Positions 11,291 to 13,850 of a stretch of DNA of 13,850 nucleotides are shown here, piece by piece. The DNA lies in the NCBI GenBank assembly GCA_026770585.1, contig MU646425.1:529435-543284 (forward strand), given 5' to 3'. The stretch comes from Baffinella frigidus. Its lineage: Eukaryota > Cryptophyceae > Cryptomonadales > Baffinellaceae. The position numbers were made by a program, and so were the translations under genes. Under the pieces are notes generated by a model. That model was not told the DNA's origin. It made no database searches and saw only the letters and a program-made list of their open reading frames with translations. Each line of letters starts with the position of its first letter. Position 1 is the first letter of the stretch.

Positions 11291-11565
11291 GCCGTGCTAG
11301 CGCACAGAACCACGTACAAATCCCTTGCCCCGTACCACGCCAGATTCTTGGAAGGGGTTGCCAAAAGTCAATTTTCCCTCAAGGCAGTGGTTTTCCACTT
11401 AGCAGGCACCGGGGCCTGCGATGATGTGTCCATCTAAACGATTCTGGTACAAATTGCAATCCATTTCAGGGTAAGGGGCTTAAAATGATCCCCAGAAATC
11501 CGGGGAAGATAGAACTCGGGCGCTGCAAAGTGGAGTGGGATCCGCCGCCTCGGTGAGCATCTGTG
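11291..11565. other. Dispersed repeat segment, no confident gene
   Basis: TTCTTGGAAGGGGTTGCC, AAAAGTCAATTTTCCC, TCAAGGCAGTGGTTTT (11347-11396) matches 5937-5988. CCACTTAGCAGGCACCGG is the inverse of the TGCTAAGTGG word. CGATTCTGGTACAAATTG resembles 4667-4682. Confidence 0.55.
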
Positions 11566-11568
11566 TAA

Positions 11569-11713
11569 GGGGCGTGTGGTGTCAAAGATGGGGCGTGTGG
11601 TGTCAAAGATGGAGCGTGTCGTGTCAAAGAAGGGGCGTTTCGTGTACAAAGAGAGAAGGGGGGGGGTAAAAGAAGGGGCGTGTCGTGTCAAAGAAGGAGC
11701 CTCTGGTGTCAAA
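11569..11713 (-). repeat. 21-bp minisatellite (FDTTRPI heptads on minus)
   Basis: About six units of GGGGCGTGTGGTGTCAAAGA with variants and one G-tract interruption (near 11660-11667). Since 21 is a multiple of three, a minus-strand frame stays open and reads FDTTRPI/FDTTRSI. I take this as a minisatellite, not a confirmed gene. Confidence 0.82.
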
Positions 11714-11762
11714 TTCCAGAACGCAACGTTTGCTCCGCGGTAATCAACGAGCGTGCGCTGAA

Positions 11763-11944
11763 CCACACGAGGCTATCCATGCGAACAGATTCATAAGTTA
11801 ATTATTGGATTATTGCCGGGGAAACACGCCAAAAGTCAGCATTTGATCACGTTTCCGTACGGACATCCGTACGGAAACGTGATCATTTCCCCACAAAATT
11901 TTGAAATGTCCTTTTATTCTGTTCGCATGGATAGCCTCGTGTGG
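11763..11944. mobile_element. Foldback element, CCACACGAGGC family, second full copy
   Basis: Ends CCACACGAGGCTATCCATGC and GCATGGATAGCCTCGTGTGG, with the same central hairpin (TGATCACGTTTCCGTACGGA and complement) and AAACACGCCAAAAGTCAGC as 2481-2664. No flanking duplication is visible, so one flank may have been rearranged. Confidence 0.92.
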
Positions 11945-11959
11945 AACGGTGCTCGGGTG

Positions 11960-12372
11960 TCATGGTTTCATGGTTTCAAGGTTTGAGGGGTTCAGGGTTT
12001 GAGGGTTTGAGGGTTTGAGGGTTTCATGGTTTCAGGGGTTCAGGGTGTCAGGGTTCAGGGGTTCAGGGGTTGAGGGTTTGAGGGTTTCATGGTTTCATGG
12101 TTTCATGGTTTCATGGTTCAAAGTTTCAGGGTTTTAGGGTTCAGGGTTCAGGGTTCAGGGTTCAGGGTGTCAGGGTTTCAGGATTCAGGGTTCAGGGGTT
12201 GAGGGTGTTCAGGGTTTTCAGGGTTCAGGGGTTCAGGGTTTCAGGGTTTCATGGTTTCATGGTTTCATGGTTCAAAATTTTAGGGTTTCAGGAGTCAGGG
12301 TTCATGGTTTCATGGTTTCAGGGTTTCAGGATTCAGGGTTCAGGGGTTGAGGATTTTCAGGGTTTCAGGGTT
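11960..12372 (+). repeat. TTTCATGG / TTCAGGG variant array
   Basis: About 410 bp of GGTTTCAT, GGGTTCA, GGGTTTGA and GGGTTTCA units, a local derivative of the 7-8 bp telomere-like unit. Phe/Gln/Gly-rich frames across it are artefacts. Confidence 0.92.
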
Positions 12373-12382
12373 CGGGAGGTAC

Positions 12383-12520
12383 CTCCCCCTCCTCCTGATC
12401 AGACGACAAAGGCTCCTTACACCCTGAACCTTGCACCCTGAACTCTACACCCTGAACCCTACACCCTGAACCCTACACCTGAACCCTTCCAGAGCTCTGG
12501 AATCTTCTTCTTCCTCCCAG
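12383..12520 (-). pseudogene. Module copy split by inverted telomere-like insert
   Basis: The minus strand reads SGRKKKIPEL (12495-12520), then about 78 bp of TTCAGGGTGTAGGG-type repeat in the orientation opposite to neighbouring arrays, then EPLSSDQEEGE (12383-12416) ending GAG|GTACCT. The undisturbed relative at 12636-12725 has KKKIPEPEPLSSDEEEE, which locates the insertion within the IPEP linker. Confidence 0.5.
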
Positions 12521-12570
12521 ACGTTCAGGGTTAAGGGTTGAGGGCTCAGGGCTTTGGGTCGAGGGATTAC

Positions 12571-12604
12571 CTCCTCCTCCTCCTCCTTCTGAGCTGAAGA
12601 CTCT
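12571..12604 (-). pseudogene. Module tail fragment (SSAQKEEEEE)
   Basis: The minus strand reads SSAQKEEEEE and ends GAG|GTAATC, identical in form to the tail and donor of 10353-10439, but the basic head is absent. Confidence 0.42.
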
Positions 12605-12635
12605 CAGGGTTTCAGGGTTCAGGGTTTCAGGGTAC

Positions 12636-12725
12636 CTCCTCCTCCTCATCAGACGACAAAGGCTCCGGCTCTGGAATCTTCTTCTTCCTCCCAGGCCCAG
12701 GCCCCTTTTTCACAGGCTTCACCTC
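12636..12725 (-). CDS. Module exon, 30 codons, phase 0-0 (EVKPVKKGPGPGRKKK…)
   Basis: 90 nt between CCAG|GAG and GAG|GTACCC. It reads EVKPVKKGPGPGRKKK then IPEPEPLSSDEEEE. The rightmost clean module. The EV extension at its start is shared with 8634-8757. It lies between telomere-like runs. Confidence 0.62.
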
Positions 12726-12726
12726 C

Positions 12727-12770
12727 TGGTTTAGGGTTTAGGGTTTATGGTTTAGGGTTTATGGTGTGGG
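12727..12770 (+). repeat. Telomere-like run with TTTATGG variants
   Basis: TTTAGGG/TTTATGG units between two module copies, intron-like in position. Confidence 0.82.
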
Positions 12771-12825
12771 GTGAGTCTTCCTGGCTAGGCCCCTTTTCCG
12801 GCGTCACCACCACCACCTCCTCCTC
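12771..12825 (-). pseudogene. Module copy, degraded (EEEVVVVTPEKGPS)
   Basis: After CCCAG| (12826-12830) the minus strand reads EEEVVVVTPEKGPSQEDS and fades into telomere-like DNA without a donor. It is the closest relative of the split copy at 10869-11094 and gives the uninterrupted form at its insertion point. Confidence 0.42.
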
Positions 12826-12863
12826 CTGGGAGCTCACAATTTCATCTAGGAACATTAATGGGG

Positions 12864-13013
12864 TAACGGCCTGAAAATGGGGTAGTTAGGCCTACGGCAT
12901 TGCCTAGGACCTCCTGCCGTAGGCCGAGACTTTTTGGTCCTAGGATCCCTCGGCCTACGGTGGGAGGTCCTAGGCAATGCCGTATGCCTAACTACCCCCT
13001 TTTCAGGCCGTTA
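12864..13013. mobile_element. Foldback element with TAACGGCCTGAAAA ends
   Basis: Arms of about 70 bp (TAACGGCCTGAAAATGGGGT, AGTTAGGCCTACGGCATTGC, CTAGGACCTCC) with complement to 13013, central ACTTTTTGGTCCTAGG. TA at both ends could be the target. Related in its centre and GGGTAGTT words to 2698-2844. On plus it runs GTAACG…GTTAG. Confidence 0.9.
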
Positions 13014-13204
13014 GCCTATGAACATGTGGGCCTCGGTCAGACAGGTAGCGAGCCTCGGTCATGGGCCAGGTCGCGAGCCTCTAGTTGACTGATGTGAAGG
13101 GTCAATGAACTCAGGTTTGGTCTCAGCTTGTGTTGCCTCTGGCCTTGCGAGACGCCTCTCGACCCAAGCGGGGTCTCAGAACATAACTGAACCAGTTGCA
13201 CGTT
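13014..13204. other. No gene recognised
   Basis: A short tandem pair (GCCTCGGTCA, GGT.GCGAGCCTC) at about 13029-13081, then unremarkable sequence. Confidence 0.5.
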
Positions 13205-13513
13205 TTATGCTATCTTAGGAATGGGTTTTATACCCAAGATAGCAACAACCCTGTTAGGGTAACATGTCACAAATGAAAGCTCAGGTAGCATCAAAATCGC
13301 AACAGATTCAGTGAAGTTCCGAGATGAAATTAATCGAAAGGTCAATCCCATCACCCACTTAGCACACGTTGCATACTTGGTGATGTATGACTGTGGGTAG
13401 GTGACTCTCTCGAGCATCTTCTGCTCTCGCGTGTCGCCTCCCACAATGAAAATCCGTTGAACTTCCGTTGAACCAACCCTGAGTCTCCACTCAGCACTTA
13501 CCGAGGTCTTCAC
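13205..13513 (-). CDS. Possible coding segment, about 100 codons, unrecognised
   Basis: A minus-strand open frame of ordinary amino-acid composition, unlike the low-complexity frames elsewhere (stretches include EVQRIFIVGGDTREQKMLE and LISSRNFTESVAILML). It has no ATG at its head; GTAAGTGCTGAG near 13490-13501 looks like a donor, and TACCCTAACAG|GGTTG near 13251-13261 looks like an acceptor, so part may be an intron instead. Its C-terminal end overlaps the hairpin at 13208-13244. No homologue recognised. Confidence 0.28.
   Translation of the reverse strand: MKTSVSAEWRLRVGSTEVQRIFIVGGDTREQKMLERVTYPQSYITKYATCAKWVMGLTFRLISSRNFTESVAILMLPELSFVTCYPNRVVAILGIKPIPKIA
13208..13244. repeat. Hairpin TGCTATCTT / AAGATAGCA
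   Basis: Nine-bp arms with an inner GGGT…ACCC pair, related to 1083-1120 by the shared word TTTTATGCTATCTTA. Confidence 0.75.
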
Positions 13514-13526
13514 GGATGCAGTCCAT
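13502..13526 (-). CDS. Possible initiating exon (MDCIREDL)
   Basis: The minus strand has AAGATGG (purine at -3, G at +4), reads MDCIREDL(G) and meets CG|GTAAGT, a strong donor. A homologous plus-strand sequence at 4688-4706 preserves TAGATGGACTGTATCCGTGAAG and then CCCG|GTGGCTGC. Position and strand would suit the start of the minus-strand exon series, but no splice link to the modules can be shown here. Confidence 0.35.
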
Positions 13527-13670
13527 CTTAACTATTCGTACTAGAATCTTATCCATTTACATTGGATTCCAACCGCATTTACCCCGAGAATCCGGGGGAA
13601 AATATCTCCGGTCGCTGCTAAGTGGGCAGCAAAAGTGACGTCTCGTTTGTTCTCAACCGAGCATGGCGGG
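13527..13670. other. No gene recognised; dispersed GGTCGCTGCTAAGTGG word
   Basis: GATTCTAGTACGAATAGTT on minus (near 13534-13552) is shared with 4666-4684. CCGGTCGCTGCTAAGTGG occurs at 13607-13624. Nothing else identified. Confidence 0.5.
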
Positions 13671-13850
13671 AGGGTTTAGGGTCCGGTGTTTATGGTTCAG
13701 TGTTCAGTGTTCAGTGTTCAGGGTTCTGCGTTCAGGGTATCAGGAGTCGGGTTTCGGGTGGTAGTGTAGGGTTCAGGGTGTAGGGTTCAGGGTGCAGGGT
13801 TCAGGGTGCAGGGTTCAGGGTGTAGGGTTCAGGGTGCAGGGTTCAGGGTG
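13671..13850 (+). repeat. TTCAGGG array with 14/28-bp higher-order unit
   Basis: Degenerate at first, then from about 13765 alternating GGGTTCAGGGTGTA and GGGTTCAGGGTGCA to the window edge. The regular 14-bp period is fresher than other arrays. It continues beyond the window. Confidence 0.92.

Noticed and set aside
12097-12441. Plus-strand frame of 114 codons rich in GFRVQG
   Set aside because: A translation of TTTCAGGG/TTCAGGG repeats; period and composition follow the DNA repeat.
13671-13850. True chromosome end
   Set aside because: Repeats are degenerate TTCAGGG/GTGCAGGG rather than uniform TTTAGGG, so interstitial or subtelomeric is more likely.
1-13850. CRISPR array, rRNA, bacterial operon or promoter features
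   Set aside because: No regularly spaced repeat-unique spacer pattern, no rRNA-like segment and no clustered long ORFs with ribosome binding sites; the repeats are telomere-like, microsatellite and foldback.

Overview
This window looks like subtelomeric or repeat-dense nuclear DNA from a eukaryote. Degenerate copies of the 7-bp telomere unit TTTAGGG (the type found in plants, green algae and several alveolates, including dinoflagellate relatives) fill a large share of it. No bacterial-style operon, rRNA, tRNA or long intact ORF is visible. The organism cannot be fixed from sequence alone. Short, symmetrical exons together with many foldback elements carrying target-site duplications recall genomes with introner elements, for example Amoebophrya-like dinoflagellate relatives, but that is inference.

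Most open reading frames longer than 60 codons are artefacts of (GA)n, telomere-like or palindromic DNA. Between the repeats lie short islands that behave as coding exons, nearly all on the minus strand: they recur in several copies, differ mainly at third codon positions, start after CAG or TAG and end at a GT, and many have lengths divisible by three. From right to left (minus-strand 5' to 3') they are: a possible ATG exon at 13502-13526; about fifteen copies of a lysine-rich plus Ser/Glu-rich module between 12825 and about 7200, with five intact in-frame exons in a row at 9429-10781; a duplicated GIKQMQL-like island; three VPFDEPFDSEE islands; three VLFLRSAAEK islands; two isolated candidate exons (3734-3779, 3355-3399); two RLRPPVFPGGAG islands at 1528-1819; and three copies of a 20-residue exon ending VSFRGGPDGAE at 62-503. 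The DNA between many of these islands is degenerate telomere repeat, always with the C-rich strand in the sense of the exons, so telomere-like repeats appear to serve as introns.

Scattered through the window are at least twelve foldback (inverted-repeat) elements of 130-250 bp with no transposase. They fall into several families. Several have target-site duplications (GTTA, GACC, AGG, a perfect 10-bp TACCAGCGTC), and paralogous empty sites are present for some. One (10891-11061) sits inside a coding module with splice-ready GT/AG ends that would remove it exactly.

By region: 1-550 GA microsatellite with triplicated exon; 550-1530 telomere-like and foldback DNA; 1530-2430 coding islands and a three-unit tandem array invaded by different foldbacks; 2430-3310 five foldback elements in succession; 3310-5640 telomere-like arrays with repeated coding islands; 5640-6420 microsatellites and a 223-bp near-perfect palindrome; 6420-8630 mixed foldbacks; 8250-10870 the exon array with telomere-like introns; 10870-11300 the split module and C-rich telomere-like DNA; 11300-11945 a 21-bp minisatellite and a foldback; 11950-12830 TTCAGGG/TTTCATGG arrays with degraded modules; 12860-13560 a foldback and a possible gene start; 13670-13850 a 14-bp TTCAGGG-type array.
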